64,000 nucleotides of DNA from an uncultured Eubacterium sp. (GCA_934322085.1 CAKRGF010000005.1:1-64000), one strand, 5' to 3'. Positions 32,599 to 43,234 are shown, counted from the first letter of the stretch. Program-made: numbers and translations. Notes: a model not told the origin generated them from the letters alone.

Positions 32599-35169
32599 AT
32601 GGCTACAAAGAAAACAACAAAAAATACGAAGAAGCGTGGGCGTCCGGCATCGAAATCAAATACGAAACGGACGGCTTCTTCGAGAAAGAATACATCGAAA
32701 AAGACAAAGCAGGCAAGCCCATTGGCAAGAGAGATTGTGTTTCTTGCCCTTTTTGTGTTTGCTATTTTGTCGCTGCTTAGTTTGTTCCAAATGTGTGGCG
32801 TGTTTGGCAAAGGCTTAAGTGCCTTGTTGTTTGGACTGCTGGGGGCACTCGCGTATGTTTTTCCGGTTTATCTGGTTGTGACCGCCGGTTTGTATCTGGC
32901 TAATGCGAAAAATCAAAGACTGCGCCACAAGGTCTGGTATAGTGCCGGCATTTACTGGAGTGTTTGTGGGTTATTTCAATGGGTGGTAAATGACCCTGTG
33001 CAGAATGTATGGGAGGTCTATACCGTCTGTGCTGAAAATCACGGTGGTGGTGGTTTCTTCGGCGGCATTTTATCTTTTGAACTGGCACGTGTGCTCGGAA
33101 GAGCAGGTTCTTTTATTGTGATATTAGCGCTGTTTTTATTGTTCTTTATGCTGTTAAGCAAGAAACTTATTTTTTCTTCGATTCAGCAGATGTATAAAGA
33201 GCATGAGACGGATGAAGATTATTATTATGAGGAACCGGAACCGGTGTCTTCTCGCGGAAGACAGATGAGTACCTATACATTTGATAAAGAAGAAACGGCA
33301 AAAGCAAAGCCAAAGAAAGAGACGAGAAGGAAACGGGCAAAGAAAGCAGAGACAGAAATTCCGGAAAAACAGAATACGGTTTCGCAAAAAGAAATCAAAC
33401 CGGAAGCACAGATGGAAGAAGTGGTGCCGGAAGTTCAGGATTTGTCGGAAATTAATATTATCCGTGGCGGAGAAGAACCGGTTAGAGAATCGAGTGTCTA
33501 CGAAAAAGAATTAGAAGAAAAATTTGGCGCATCAAAAAAAACACAGACCGAGCCAAAAACACCGACAAAAACAGATATGGTGGATGAGTCGGTAAAACAA
33601 AAGAAAGAGCCTGTTAAGATAACCAAAGAAGATAAAAAAGAAATGGATGCGGTACATAAGGACTTATCAAAGGCTGCGACAGAACAGATTCCGTATCGTT
33701 TTCCTTCGCTTGATTTGCTGAACAAACCAAAGAGCAATGGCAAACGTATGGACAATTCCGAACTTCGTGCGACGGCGGCTAAATTGCAGTCAACGTTAGA
33801 TAGTTTTGGTGTGCGTGTCAAGATGGGAGACATCAGCCTTGGACCAAGTGTAACCCGTTATGAACTGATTCCGGAGCAGGGAGTTAAAGTCAGCCGTATC
33901 ACCGGATTGAGTGATGATATTAAGTTGAGTCTGGCGGCGTCGGATATTCGTATTGAAGCACCGATTCCCGGAAAAGCGGCAGTTGGTATCGAGGTGCCGA
34001 ATCCGGCGAGAGAAATGATTACGCTGCGTGAGTTGTTAGAGAGCAGTGAGTTTACGAAAGCAAAATCCAAAGTTACATTTGCCGTTGGTAAAGACATCAG
34101 CGGAAAAACAATTGTTACGGATATTGCAAAAATGCCGCATTTATTGATTGCCGGTGCGACTGGTTCCGGTAAATCGGTTTTGATTAATACGCTGATTATG
34201 AGTATTATTTATAAAGCGGACCCAAATGAAGTAAAAATGATTATGGTGGATCCGAAGATGGTAGAACTGACTGCATACGAAGATATTCCGCATCTGATGA
34301 TTCCGGTTGTGAAAGATCCGAAGAAGGCATCGGCAGCACTTGGCTGGGCGGTGGCAGAGATGACCGGAAGATATCAGAAATTTGCCGATGCAGGTGTTCG
34401 TGATATCAAATCCTATAATGCGAAAATGGACAAACTTACGAACAAAGATGACCCGGATTATCAGAAGATGCCACAGATTGTTATTATTGTGGACGAGTTT
34501 GCGGATTTGATGATGGTTGCACCGGGAGAAGTAGAGGATTCCGTGTGCCGTCTGGCGCAGCTTGCCCGTGCGGCAGGAATTCATTTGGTTTTAGCAACAC
34601 AGCGTCCATCGGTTAATGTTATTACTGGGCTGATTAAGGCGAATATCCCATCACGAATCGCCTTGTCGGTTTCTTCCGCCGTGGATTCACGAACTATTAT
34701 TGATTCGGCAGGCGCAGAAAAACTGTTAGGAAATGGTGATATGCTGTTTGCACCGCAAAATCTGCCAAAACCAATTCGTGTACAGGGAGCATTTGTTTCC
34801 GATGAAGAAAGAGATTCTGTTGTCAGCTTCTTAAAAGAGCAGAGCAATGGTCCATCCTATAATGAAGAAGTAACAAAGCATATTGACACGGCACCGGTAC
34901 CGGGAGCAAAGAACGATTCTAATACTGCCCTTGGTGGTGCACCGGAACAGGATGAATTATTTGTCGAGGCTGCCAGATTTATCATTGAAAAGGATAAGGC
35001 ATCCATTGGTCTTTTGCAGCGTATGTTCCGAATTGGATTTAACCGTGCAGCACGAATTATGGACCAGCTTTCGGATGCGGGTGTTGTCGGACCGGAAGAA
35101 GGTACTAAACCGAGACAGATTTTGATGTCGAGTGAACAATTTGAAAATTATCTTGAGGAGAATGGCTGA
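32599..35169 (+). CDS. ftsK: FtsK/SpoIIIE DNA translocase
   Basis: This 856-residue protein pumps chromosomal DNA across the division or sporulation septum. A basic N-terminal tail (residues 2-45) precedes about four transmembrane helices (55-190). A charged linker follows, then the motor, with Walker A GATGSGKS (about 519-526), Walker B IVIIVDEFADLM and the winged-helix gamma domain (about 790-856) that reads polar sequences. The start at 32599 has GGGGAGG seven bases upstream. SpoIIIE and FtsK cannot be separated by eye; its size fits both. The stop overlaps the next ATG (TGATG). Confidence 0.96.
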   Translation: MATKKTTKNTKKRGRPASKSNTKRTASSRKNTSKKTKQASPLAREIVFLALFVFAILSLLSLFQMCGVFGKGLSALLFGLLGALAYVFPVYLVVTAGLYLANAKNQRLRHKVWYSAGIYWSVCGLFQWVVNDPVQNVWEVYTVCAENHGGGGFFGGILSFELARVLGRAGSFIVILALFLLFFMLLSKKLIFSSIQQMYKEHETDEDYYYEEPEPVSSRGRQMSTYTFDKEETAKAKPKKETRRKRAKKAETEIPEKQNTVSQKEIKPEAQMEEVVPEVQDLSEINIIRGGEEPVRESSVYEKELEEKFGASKKTQTEPKTPTKTDMVDESVKQKKEPVKITKEDKKEMDAVHKDLSKAATEQIPYRFPSLDLLNKPKSNGKRMDNSELRATAAKLQSTLDSFGVRVKMGDISLGPSVTRYELIPEQGVKVSRITGLSDDIKLSLAASDIRIEAPIPGKAAVGIEVPNPAREMITLRELLESSEFTKAKSKVTFAVGKDISGKTIVTDIAKMPHLLIAGATGSGKSVLINTLIMSIIYKADPNEVKMIMVDPKMVELTAYEDIPHLMIPVVKDPKKASAALGWAVAEMTGRYQKFADAGVRDIKSYNAKMDKLTNKDDPDYQKMPQIVIIVDEFADLMMVAPGEVEDSVCRLAQLARAAGIHLVLATQRPSVNVITGLIKANIPSRIALSVSSAVDSRTIIDSAGAEKLLGNGDMLFAPQNLPKPIRVQGAFVSDEERDSVVSFLKEQSNGPSYNEEVTKHIDTAPVPGAKNDSNTALGGAPEQDELFVEAARFIIEKDKASIGLLQRMFRIGFNRAARIMDQLSDAGVVGPEEGTKPRQILMSSEQFENYLEENG

Positions 35170-36032
35170 TGAATGGCTGGCTGATTGTCAATGGATTTTT
35201 ACATACAAAAAAGTTTTCAGAACTGACGGATTTATTTTTGCTGGCAGCGAAACGGTGCGGTGTGTCACTGACCGTTTATACAAACTGTGAAATACTTGTA
35301 AATGTGCAGGAAAAGATAAAAGAAAAACCGGACTTTGTTTTGTTTTGGGATAAAGATATTTTACTTGCAAAATTTTTAGAAAATCAGAAAATTCCGGTCT
35401 ATAATAGCAGTGAAGCAATTAGAATCTGTGATGACAAACGATTAACCTATCTAGCATTACAGGAGAAAAAACTGCCGATTCCACAGACAATATTTGCGCC
35501 GATGACATATTCGACCATTGGATTTAATCAGTATGATTTTCTTGGTGTAGCAGACGAAAAACTCAAATATCCGTTTGTGGCAAAAGAGGCATTTGGCTCC
35601 TTTGGCGAGCAGGTGTATTTGGTGCAAAACAGAGAAGAACTTTTAGCGGTGATGAAACAATCCGATTCGGTAGAATTTTTGTTTCAGGAAATGATAGAAA
35701 ACAGCATTGGAAGAGATGTCAGACTTCAGGTTGTTGGTGATGAAGTAGTGGCTTCCATGTACCGGTATTCGGAAAATGATTTTCGTGCCAACATAACAGC
35801 TGGGGGCAAGATGAAAGATTATACACCGTCAAAGGAAGAATGTGACCTTGCGGTTAAAGCGTCTCATGCAGTAGGGACTTCGTTTGCAGGAGTTGACCTT
35901 TTGTTTGGCAAAGACGGTCCGATTGTCTGTGAAGTAAATTCGAATGCACATTTTAAAAATATACAAACCTGCACCGGTGTGGCGGTTGCGGATAAAATCG
36001 TGGAATGGATCATAAAGGATGTTAGAAAATGA
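35169..36032 (+). CDS. ATP-grasp ligase, RimK-like (first of a tandem pair)
   Basis: This 287-residue protein has an ATP-grasp domain from about residue 95: KRLTYLALQEKKLPIPQT, YPFVAKEAFGSFGEQVYLV, FQEMIENSIGRDVRLQVVG and CEVNSNAHFKNI, where Glu and Asn bind magnesium. It resembles RimK and other peptide-forming ligases that join amino acids through an acyl phosphate. The substrate is unknown. It starts inside the ftsK stop codon and its last 4 bp overlap the second ATP-grasp gene, so all three are translationally coupled. Confidence 0.82.
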   Translation: MNGWLIVNGFLHTKKFSELTDLFLLAAKRCGVSLTVYTNCEILVNVQEKIKEKPDFVLFWDKDILLAKFLENQKIPVYNSSEAIRICDDKRLTYLALQEKKLPIPQTIFAPMTYSTIGFNQYDFLGVADEKLKYPFVAKEAFGSFGEQVYLVQNREELLAVMKQSDSVEFLFQEMIENSIGRDVRLQVVGDEVVASMYRYSENDFRANITAGGKMKDYTPSKEECDLAVKASHAVGTSFAGVDLLFGKDGPIVCEVNSNAHFKNIQTCTGVAVADKIVEWIIKDVRK

Positions 36033-36868
36033 CAAAACGATGGAATGGTTTACTAGTCTATGATAAAGAGGGCGCAAAAAGAAATGCTTCCTACATAAAA
36101 ATGCATGAAGAAGTGGGTAAAAAACTAAACATGCCGATTCATTTTTTATATGACACAGATGTGATTGAATATTTGGGGACGAATCGGAAATCTGTTGATT
36201 TTTGTATGGTTCGCACAATCCATCCTGCTTTGACAAAGCAGATTGAGGCGATGGGGATTCCCTGCTTTAATTCTTCTTTTGTGTCAGAAATCTGCAATCA
36301 TAAAGGAAAAACCTATGATTATATTTTGAAAAAATGTGAAATTCCGCTGGTAAAAACAAAGACGTTTCAAAATATTGAATTGTCCAGGGAATTATTAAAG
36401 GAGTATCCGGATTATGTAATTAAAGCGGTGGATGGACACGGCGGAAAACAGGTGTTTTTGACAAACGAATCTTTTGAATCGATTCAAAATGGAATCGCCG
36501 GTTCGGATTTTATTTTACAGCCATTTGTCAAAGGACCCGGCGTGGACTTACGTGTGTACATCATCGGCAGAAAAATTGTCGGTGCCATAAAACGTCAGGC
36601 AAACAACAGCTTCCGGGCAAATTTTTCTTTGGGTGGAAGTGTTACGTCATACCAATGCGATAAAGAAATTCTTGATTATGTAAATCAGGTTGTTCAGGTG
36701 TTTGATTTTGGTATGGTTGGTATTGATTTTATTTTAGATGAAAAGAATCACTGGCTTTTAAATGAAATTGAGGATGTTGTCGGTGCCAGAATGTTATATC
36801 AGTGCCAGCCGGATGTTCATTTGTTGGAACAATATTTTGCATTTGTTTCTGATAAATTATTGCATTAG
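36029..36868 (+). CDS. ATP-grasp ligase, RimK-like (second of a tandem pair)
   Basis: This 279-residue protein is related to the preceding gene, with equivalents YVIKAVDGHGGKQVFLT, LQPFVKGPGVDLRVYIIG, RANFSLGGSVTSY and a magnesium site near WLLNEIEDVVGARML. The final metal-binding part differs from the first copy (NEIED, not EVNSN), so the two may act on different acceptors or form a heteromer. No carrier or substrate gene is adjacent, only ftsK upstream and fhs downstream with its own promoter. Function cannot be named. Confidence 0.82.
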   Translation: MTKRWNGLLVYDKEGAKRNASYIKMHEEVGKKLNMPIHFLYDTDVIEYLGTNRKSVDFCMVRTIHPALTKQIEAMGIPCFNSSFVSEICNHKGKTYDYILKKCEIPLVKTKTFQNIELSRELLKEYPDYVIKAVDGHGGKQVFLTNESFESIQNGIAGSDFILQPFVKGPGVDLRVYIIGRKIVGAIKRQANNSFRANFSLGGSVTSYQCDKEILDYVNQVVQVFDFGMVGIDFILDEKNHWLLNEIEDVVGARMLYQCQPDVHLLEQYFAFVSDKLLH

Positions 36869-36888
36869 AACAAGATAGTGTGTATAAT
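36860..36888 (+). promoter_or_regulatory. fhs promoter
   Basis: TTGCAT (36860-36865) overlaps the end of the ATP-grasp gene; a 17-bp spacer and TATAAT (36883-36888) follow. Confidence 0.75.
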
Positions 36889-36935
36889 ACAAGTTATGTT
36901 AACAGATATTGTGCTTTGAAAAATGGAGGTAGAAT

Positions 36936-38606
36936 ATGAAATCAGATATTGAAATTGCAAGAGAGGCGAATATGCAGCCGATTCAGACAGTGGCAGAGAA
37001 GTTAGATATCACTGCGGATGAATTGGATTTATATGGAAAATATAAAGCAAAATTGACGGACGAACTCTGGGATCGGATTAAAGACCGTCCGGATGGTAAA
37101 CTTGTCCTTGTGACAGCGATTAATCCAACACCAGCCGGTGAGGGAAAGACAACAACGACGGTTGGACTCGGACAGGCGATGGATAAGATTGGGAAAAAGG
37201 CAATCATTGCCTTGCGTGAGCCATCGTTAGGCCCTTGCTTTGGATTAAAAGGTGGTGCTGCCGGCGGCGGTTATGCACAGGTTGTACCGATGGATGATTT
37301 GAATCTTCATTTCACGGGAGATTTTCATGCGATTACTTCGGCAAACAACCTTCTTGCGGCAATGCTTGATAATCATATTCAACAGGGAAATAAACTTAAC
37401 ATTGATCCAAAACAGATTGTATGGAAGCGCTGTGTCGATATGAATGACCGTGTACTTCGTAATATTACGGTAGGACTCGGACGCAAGGTGGATGGTGTGA
37501 CAAGAGAAGATCATTTCATCATCACGGTGGCATCGGAAATCATGGCGATTCTTTGTCTTGCAGACAACATGAAAGATTTGAAAGAGCGTTTAGGAAGAAT
37601 TATTGTTGCTTATACTTATGAAGGAAAACCGGTTACGTCAAAAGAAATTAAAGCAGTAGGCGCGATGGCTGCACTTTTGAAAGACGCCATTCGACCAAAC
37701 ATGATTCAGACTTTGGAGAATACACCGGCACTTGTGCATGGTGGTCCATTTGCCAATATTGCTCACGGCTGTAATAGTGTCCGTGCGACAAAGACAGCTT
37801 TGAAATTAGCAGATTACACAATTACGGAAGCTGGTTTTGGTGCTGACTTAGGAGCAGAAAAATTCTTAGATATCAAATGTCGTATGGCTGATTTGAAACC
37901 GGATGCCGTTGTACTTGTTGCTACGGTTCGTGCCCTCAAATACAATGGTGGTGTCAAAAAAGAAGATTTATCCGAAGAAAATCTCGATGCATTGAAAGCC
38001 GGTATTGTAAATCTGGAAAAACATATTGAAAACATTGCTAAGTTTGGTGTGCCATGTGTTGTTACATTGAATCAGTTTGTAACCGACAGCGAAGCAGAAC
38101 TTGCATACGTTAAGGAGTTCTGTGAGGCGAGAGGATGTGAGTTTGCACTTTCCAAGGTTTGGGAAAAAGGCGGCGAAGGCGGCATTGAGTTAGCGCAAAA
38201 AGTAATTGATACAATTGAGAATAAAGAGAGTAATTTCCATTATCTCTATGAAAATGAGTTGTCGATTGTTGAGAAAATTGAGACAATTGCAAAAGAAATT
38301 TATGGAGCAGGAGAAGTTATCATTGAGCCGGCAGCAAAACAGCAGATTGCACGGATTGAGTCACTCGGGTTTGGTTCTATGCCGGTATGTATGGCGAAAA
38401 ACCAGTATTCTTTGTCGGATGATAAAACAATCCTTGGCAGACCGGAAGGCTTCCCAATCCACATCCGTGATGTCTATGTTTCTGCCGGAGCTGGATTTGT
38501 TGTTGCCATTACCGGAACAATTATGACTATGCCGGGATTGCCAAAAGTGCCGGCTGCCGAAGGAATTGATGTAAATGACGATGGACAGATTACCGGTTTG
38601 TTCTAA
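36936..38606 (+). CDS. fhs: formate-tetrahydrofolate ligase
   Basis: This 556-residue enzyme makes 10-formyl-THF from formate, THF and ATP, entering the Wood-Ljungdahl methyl branch or supplying purine carbons. The nucleotide loop is [10 protein letters not shown] (about 67-76), followed by [20 protein letters not shown] and the C-terminal IKMPG-like [13 protein letters not shown]. The length is that of bacterial Fhs. TGGAGG precedes the ATG. folD at 44.5 kb continues the pathway. Confidence 0.97.
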   Translation: MKSDIEIAREANMQPIQTVAEKLDITADELDLYGKYKAKLTDELWDRIKDRPDGKLVLVTAINPTPAGEGKTTTTVGLGQAMDKIGKKAIIALREPSLGPCFGLKGGAAGGGYAQVVPMDDLNLHFTGDFHAITSANNLLAAMLDNHIQQGNKLNIDPKQIVWKRCVDMNDRVLRNITVGLGRKVDGVTREDHFIITVASEIMAILCLADNMKDLKERLGRIIVAYTYEGKPVTSKEIKAVGAMAALLKDAIRPNMIQTLENTPALVHGGPFANIAHGCNSVRATKTALKLADYTITEAGFGADLGAEKFLDIKCRMADLKPDAVVLVATVRALKYNGGVKKEDLSEENLDALKAGIVNLEKHIENIAKFGVPCVVTLNQFVTDSEAELAYVKEFCEARGCEFALSKVWEKGGEGGIELAQKVIDTIENKESNFHYLYENELSIVEKIETIAKEIYGAGEVIIEPAAKQQIARIESLGFGSMPVCMAKNQYSLSDDKTILGRPEGFPIHIRDVYVSAGAGFVVAITGTIMTMPGLPKVPAAEGIDVNDDGQITGLF

Positions 38607-38652
38607 TAGTACTTTTTAATTGAAGTATAAATTTTGCATCAGGAGGGACGAT

Positions 38653-39069
38653 ATGCTTGAAAATAAATTAGGTCTTACAAGTTCTGCTGAACTTGCTCGT
38701 ATGGAGGAGCAGTTAAGTAAGAAAAAAGCAGTTTTATTATTTGAAAAGGGCATTTTAGACTCCCTCCCGGCAGGTAAGTTTTCTACTTTGCAGGCAATCC
38801 ACCGGTATTTGTTTGAAGATATTTATGATTTTGCTGGAGAGATTCGCAAGGTAAATATAGCAAAAGGAAATTTTCGTTTTGCACCGCTGATGTATTTAGG
38901 TGCAGCACTTGAAAATATTGATAAAATGCCACAGTCTGATTTTGATGAAATTATAGAAAAGTATGTAGAAATGAATATTGCACATCCATTCCGGGAAGGC
39001 AACGGACGGAGTGCACGCATTTGGCTTGCCCATATGTTAAAACAAAAAATTGATATTGTTTTTCACTAA
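38653..39069 (+). pseudogene. fic: Fic-family protein, C-terminally truncated
   Basis: The reading frame encodes 138 residues with the Fic core [14 protein letters not shown] (HxFxEGNGRxxR), and upstream [14 protein letters not shown]. Intact relatives of this type are about 200 residues and continue past the motif through two more helices and a C-terminal tail. Here the frame ends at KIDIVFH followed by TAA. The last codons lie in the left arm of a perfect 13-bp hairpin (39052-39102), so about 55-60 residues have probably been replaced. The catalytic loop is present, but folding without the last helices is doubtful. Start 38653 has AGGAGGG. A genuine short form cannot be excluded. Confidence 0.7.
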
Positions 39070-39109
39070 GCGGGAGCGGTCCTGAATAGGAAAAACAATA
39101 TCATTTTTT
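39052..39109 (+). terminator. hairpin overlapping the Fic stop, terminator-like
   Basis: GATATTGTTTTTC (39052-39064) pairs perfectly with GAAAAACAATATC (39090-39102), followed by ATTTTTTA. The loop carries CTAAGCGGGAGCGG, a 14-mer also present inside the 11.25-11.49 kb element. Confidence 0.75.
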
Positions 39110-39128
39110 ATATCACAATCTAATTAAG

Positions 39129-39557
39129 TTATCGTCTTCTCGAAAACTTCTGCTCGCAGTACATACAGCGGTAAATCCGATTTTCACGGTCTGTCAGTTT
39201 AAAACGGTGTGGTAATTCCTGCTCAACGGAAGTAATGCATCGAGGATTTTTGCACTTGATGACATTTGTTACCGTTTCCGGCAGTGTGAGAACACGTTTT
39301 TCTACAATTTCGTTGTTTTTTATAACGTTAATGGTGATGTTTTCATCGAGGACACCGAGAATATCTAAGTTTACAGTAATTGGTCCCTCAATTTTGATAA
39401 TATCTTTTTTTCCCATTTTACTGCTTTTTGCATTTTTAATAATGGCAACGGAGCAGTCTAATTTTTCTAATTCAAGATAGTGATAAATTTCCATGGAGCC
39501 GCCAGCCTTAATGTGGTCAATAACAACTCCTTCTTGTAATCCACCAATATTTAACAT
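39129..39557 (-). CDS. pyrI: aspartate carbamoyltransferase regulatory chain
   Basis: This 142-residue PyrI binds nucleotides (allosteric control by CTP/ATP in enteric enzymes) and holds the catalytic trimers together. The N-terminal allosteric domain includes [15 protein letters not shown]. The C-terminal zinc domain shows four cysteines, CKNPRC and CMYC. GGAGGTG precedes the ATG. The start overlaps the pyrB end by 7 bp, coupling translation and stoichiometry. It converges on the truncated Fic gene. Confidence 0.96.
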   Translation of the reverse strand: MLNIGGLQEGVVIDHIKAGGSMEIYHYLELEKLDCSVAIIKNAKSSKMGKKDIIKIEGPITVNLDILGVLDENITINVIKNNEIVEKRVLTLPETVTNVIKCKNPRCITSVEQELPHRFKLTDRENRIYRCMYCEQKFSRRR

Positions 39558-40474
39558 TCCGGAATCACCTCCAATAAAGTCATAATTAATGCCATTCGTA
39601 TGTAAACACCATATTGTGCCTGCTTAAAGTAAACAGCACGTGGGTCATCATCCACATCGGTTGCAATTTCATTTACACGTGGAAGAGGGTGGAGAACCAA
39701 CATATCTTTTGGTGCCAGTTTCATTTTTTTGCGGTCAAGGATGAAACTGTCCTTCAAGCGGATGTAATCTTCCTCGTTAAAGAAACGTTCACGCTGAACA
39801 CGTGTCATATATAACAAATCAAGTTCCGGTAAAACGTCTTCCAATACGTTTACTTCTTTATATTCAATGCCATTGGCATCTAACGTATCTTTTCTAATAT
39901 AATCCGGAATCTTCAATTCTTCCGGTGAAATCATAACAAATTTAACGTTCGGATAGCGAACCATAGCACCAATTAAAGAGTGAACGGTACGTCCGAATTT
40001 CAAGTCACCACACAATCCAATTGTCAGATTGTCAAGGCGTCCCTTTAAATTTTTAATTGTCAATAAATCGGTTAATGTCTGGGTCGGATGATTATGTCCG
40101 CCATCACCGGCATTGATCACTGGAATTTTAGAATGAAGAGAAGCGACGAATGGAGCACCTTCCTTTGGGTGACGCATCGCACAGATATCGGCATAACTGG
40201 AAATGACACGAATGGTATCAGCTACGCTTTCACCTTTTGCTGCTGAGCTGGAATCAGCGGATGAAAAACCAAGAACTTGTCCACCTAAATTCATCATAGC
40301 AGATTCAAAACTTAAACGGGTTCTTGTGCTCGGTTCATAAAAACAAGTCGCAAGTTTTTTTCCTTTACACACTTCTGAAAATCGTGCCGGATCCTGAATG
40401 ATTTTTTCAGCTAATACAATTAAATCATGAATCTCATCCACGGTCAGGTCAAGTGCATTCATTAAATGACGCAT
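39551..40474 (-). CDS. pyrB: aspartate carbamoyltransferase catalytic chain
   Basis: This 307-residue PyrB joins carbamoyl phosphate and aspartate, the first committed pyrimidine step. The carbamoyl-phosphate loop is [13 protein letters not shown], followed by [17 protein letters not shown], and the aspartate-binding 240s loop is near MTRVQRERF. Start 40474 follows TAGGAGG; the longer frame start at 40501 lies inside the leader hairpin. Carbamoyl phosphate comes from carAB at 22-26 kb. It has its own promoter, divergent from the hydratase. Confidence 0.96.
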   Translation of the reverse strand: MRHLMNALDLTVDEIHDLIVLAEKIIQDPARFSEVCKGKKLATCFYEPSTRTRLSFESAMMNLGGQVLGFSSADSSSAAKGESVADTIRVISSYADICAMRHPKEGAPFVASLHSKIPVINAGDGGHNHPTQTLTDLLTIKNLKGRLDNLTIGLCGDLKFGRTVHSLIGAMVRYPNVKFVMISPEELKIPDYIRKDTLDANGIEYKEVNVLEDVLPELDLLYMTRVQRERFFNEEDYIRLKDSFILDRKKMKLAPKDMLVLHPLPRVNEIATDVDDDPRAVYFKQAQYGVYIRMALIMTLLEVIPEC

Positions 40475-40488
40475 AATGCCTCCTATCT

Positions 40489-40549
40489 GCCATGTTCCCA
40501 TGGCTTCCGTATTTCAACTTATTCTACCTCATTTTGATACGGATGACAA
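40489..40549 (-). promoter_or_regulatory. pyrBI promoter and leader hairpin
   Basis: On the minus strand TTGTCA (40544-40549) and TAGAAT (40521-40526) are 17 bp apart. The short 5' UTR holds a perfect 6-bp hairpin GCCATG-GGAA-CATGGC (40489-40504) just before the ribosome site. No pyrBI-type attenuator peptide was recognised. Confidence 0.65.
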
Positions 40550-40581
40550 TAGAAAAATCAAGCAAAAAAGCAAAAAATAAT

Positions 40582-40610
40582 TTGCATTATAAAGAAAAAG
40601 CAAGTATACT
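40582..40610 (+). promoter_or_regulatory. promoter of the aconitase-family hydratase
   Basis: TTGCAT (40582-40587), 17-bp spacer, TATACT (40605-40610). Confidence 0.75.
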
Positions 40611-40662
40611 ATTATAGGAAAAATTTTCACTTCGGTGTTAAAAAATATGAAGGAGGCTGCAA

Positions 40663-42948
40663 ATGGTAACATTATATGATGGTGGCGCATATCTGATAAA
40701 TGGTACGGAACTGATTCCGGACAATGCAGAGGCAATCGCGGCACTGGAAAGCAAAGCAGGAATTAAGACAACAAAAGAAGAGGCGGTTAAGGGAACGATG
40801 GCATACCATATTTTGTCATCCCATAATACTTCTGGCAACATGGAAAACTTGAAAATTAAGTTTGACAAATTGACTTCCCATGATATTACATTTGTTGGAA
40901 TTTTACAGACCGCAAGAGCATCCGGACTTGAGAAGTTCCCGGTTCCTTATGTACTTACTAACTGTCATAACAGTTTGTGTGCGGTAGGTGGAACAATTAA
41001 TGAAGATGATCATGTGTTTGGTCTTTCCTGTGCAAAGAAATATGGTGGTATCTATGTACCTCCTCATCAGGCAGTTATTCACCAGTTTGCCCGCGAGATG
41101 CTGGCGGCAGGCGGTGCTATGATTCTTGGTTCAGACAGCCATACAAGATATGGTGCACTTGGTACGATGGCGGTCGGTGAGGGCGGACCGGAGATCGTAA
41201 AACAGCTTTTGGAGCAGACCTACGACATTCCGATGCCTGGTGTTGTGGCAATTCATCTGACCGGCAAACCGCAGAAAGGTGTTGGTCCACAGGATATTGC
41301 ACTTGCGATTATCGGTGCTGTATTTAAAAATGGTTATGTAAATAATAAGGTAATGGAATTTGTCGGCGAGGGCATTGATAACTTAAGTGTTGATTTCCGT
41401 ATTGGTATTGATGTTATGACGACAGAGACCACTTGTCTTTCTTCTATCTGGCGCACAGATGATGCCGTAAAAGAATTTTATGAGATTCACGGAAGAAAAG
41501 ATGATTATAAAGAAATGGCACCGGAAAAAGTTGCCTACTATGACGGTGTGGTAGAAGTTGACTTGTCAACAATCAAACCGATGATTGCGATGCCATTCCA
41601 CCCAAGTAATGTGTACACCATTGAAGAGTTGAACAATAACCTTGAGGATATTCTTCGTGATGTAGAGAAAAAGGCGCTTGTAAGCCTTGATAACAATAAC
41701 ATTGACTTTAAGCTGACGGATAAGATTCATGATGGCAGATTGTATGTAGAGCAGGGTGTTATTGCCGGATGTGCCGGTGGTGGCTTTGAGAACTTATGTG
41801 ATGCCGCTGATATTCTGCGCGGTAAAAATATTGGTGCCGATGAATTCTCATTAAGTGTTTATCCGGCATCCCAGCCGATTTTCATGGAACTTGTGAAAAA
41901 TGGACGGATTGCGGATTTGATGGAAGCAGGAGCTACCGTTCGTACCGCTTTCTGCGGCCCATGTTTTGGTGCCGGCGATGTACCAAGCAACAAGGGACTT
42001 AGTATCCGTCATTCGACAAGAAACTTCCCGAACCGTGAGGGATCGAAAGTTACGAATGGGCAGATTGCTTCTGTTGCACTTATGGATGCTCGTTCGATTG
42101 CGGCAACAGCTGCGAATAAGGGATATTTGACGGCAGCAACAGATATTGATGCAGACTTTACAAAACCGAAATATTATTTTGACCATACGATTTATGATAA
42201 CCGTGTCTTTAACGGTGTTGGCAAGGCAGATCCTTCGGTTGAAATTAAATTTGGACCAAACATTGTAGACTGGCCGGAAATGCATGCACTTACGGATAAT
42301 GTACTTTTGAAAGTGGTATCCATGATTCATGATCCGGTTACAACAACGGATGAATTGATTCCATCCGGTGAGACAAGTTCTTACCGCTCAAATCCACTTG
42401 GTCTTGCTGAGTTTACTCTGTCAAGAAAAGACCCTGCTTATGTAGGAAAAGCAAAAGAAGTACAGAAGGTAGAGAAGGCTCGTATTGCTGGCGAAGACAT
42501 TTATGCCGAAGATGCAAACTTAAAAGATGTCTATGAGGCAGTTGCGAAACAGTTTGATGTAAAACCGGAAGAGACAGAAGTCGGAAGTGTAATTTTTGCC
42601 GTGAAACCAGGTGATGGTTCTGCCCGTGAGCAGGCAGCAAGCTGTCAGCGAGTGCTTGGCGGTATGGCTAACATTGCCCGTGAGTATGCAACAAAGAGAT
42701 ATCGTTCCAACCTGATTAACTGGGGGATGCTTCCATTTGTTTTCGATGGTGACCTTGCTTTCGATAAAGATGATTATATTTTTGTAAAGGATATTAAGAA
42801 AGCCATTGAGACAAAAGAAGATACGATTCACGCTTATGTAGTAAACCAGGGGATGAAAGAAATTGAACTTCACCTTGGTAATCTGACAGACGATGAAAGA
42901 GAAATTATTTTGAAAGGCTGCCTGATTAACTACAACAAAAAGAATTAG
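40663..42948 (+). CDS. aconitase-family hydratase (YbhJ-like)
   Basis: This 761-residue protein belongs to the aconitase superfamily and is close in size and order to E. coli YbhJ. Cys residues suited to the 4Fe-4S cluster are seen in [10 protein letters not shown] and CGPCFGAG, and the histidine-rich [19 protein letters not shown] matches the family active-site loop. The swivel domain follows in the C-terminal third. Whether it acts on citrate or another hydroxy acid is unknown; YbhJ itself has no agreed activity, so the name aconitase is not justified. GAAGGAGG precedes the ATG. Confidence 0.85.
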   Translation: MVTLYDGGAYLINGTELIPDNAEAIAALESKAGIKTTKEEAVKGTMAYHILSSHNTSGNMENLKIKFDKLTSHDITFVGILQTARASGLEKFPVPYVLTNCHNSLCAVGGTINEDDHVFGLSCAKKYGGIYVPPHQAVIHQFAREMLAAGGAMILGSDSHTRYGALGTMAVGEGGPEIVKQLLEQTYDIPMPGVVAIHLTGKPQKGVGPQDIALAIIGAVFKNGYVNNKVMEFVGEGIDNLSVDFRIGIDVMTTETTCLSSIWRTDDAVKEFYEIHGRKDDYKEMAPEKVAYYDGVVEVDLSTIKPMIAMPFHPSNVYTIEELNNNLEDILRDVEKKALVSLDNNNIDFKLTDKIHDGRLYVEQGVIAGCAGGGFENLCDAADILRGKNIGADEFSLSVYPASQPIFMELVKNGRIADLMEAGATVRTAFCGPCFGAGDVPSNKGLSIRHSTRNFPNREGSKVTNGQIASVALMDARSIAATAANKGYLTAATDIDADFTKPKYYFDHTIYDNRVFNGVGKADPSVEIKFGPNIVDWPEMHALTDNVLLKVVSMIHDPVTTTDELIPSGETSSYRSNPLGLAEFTLSRKDPAYVGKAKEVQKVEKARIAGEDIYAEDANLKDVYEAVAKQFDVKPEETEVGSVIFAVKPGDGSAREQAASCQRVLGGMANIAREYATKRYRSNLINWGMLPFVFDGDLAFDKDDYIFVKDIKKAIETKEDTIHAYVVNQGMKEIELHLGNLTDDEREIILKGCLINYNKKN

Positions 42949-42967
42949 TTCTTTTGGGAGGACTTTT

Positions 42968-43234
42968 ATGTTCCGCATATGGGGAAAAATATTCAAAGAC
43001 AATCATTTAGTTCGTGATATGGTTTACGAAAATGGTGATACGGATATCAACCGGACTAAAAAAGTATTTGCTGGGATTCACGCATTTGCTGAAGCCTTTG
43101 ATTTGCAGCAGCCAATTTGGCTTGACAAAAACATTAATGAATTCAAGCGGGTTGACAAAACCCGCTTTGAACAAGATAACTTCATCGAGCAAATCGACTT
43201 TGACTACCTCGAAATCGAAGTAATCGAAGAATAG
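42968..43234 (+). CDS. small acidic protein cotranscribed with the hydratase
   Basis: This 88-residue protein has no recognised domain. It is acidic at its C-terminus (IDFDYLEIEVIEE), has no signal peptide or membrane helix, and starts 19 bp after the hydratase stop with GGGAGGA. The spacing implies the same mRNA and perhaps a partner or assembly role for the hydratase, which is inference only. Confidence 0.75.
   Translation: MFRIWGKIFKDNHLVRDMVYENGDTDINRTKKVFAGIHAFAEAFDLQQPIWLDKNINEFKRVDKTRFEQDNFIEQIDFDYLEIEVIEE

Noticed and set aside
38607..38652. Weak hairpin AGTACTT/GAAGTAT after fhs as a terminator
   Set aside because: The stem is short and mismatched and is not followed by a clear T-run.
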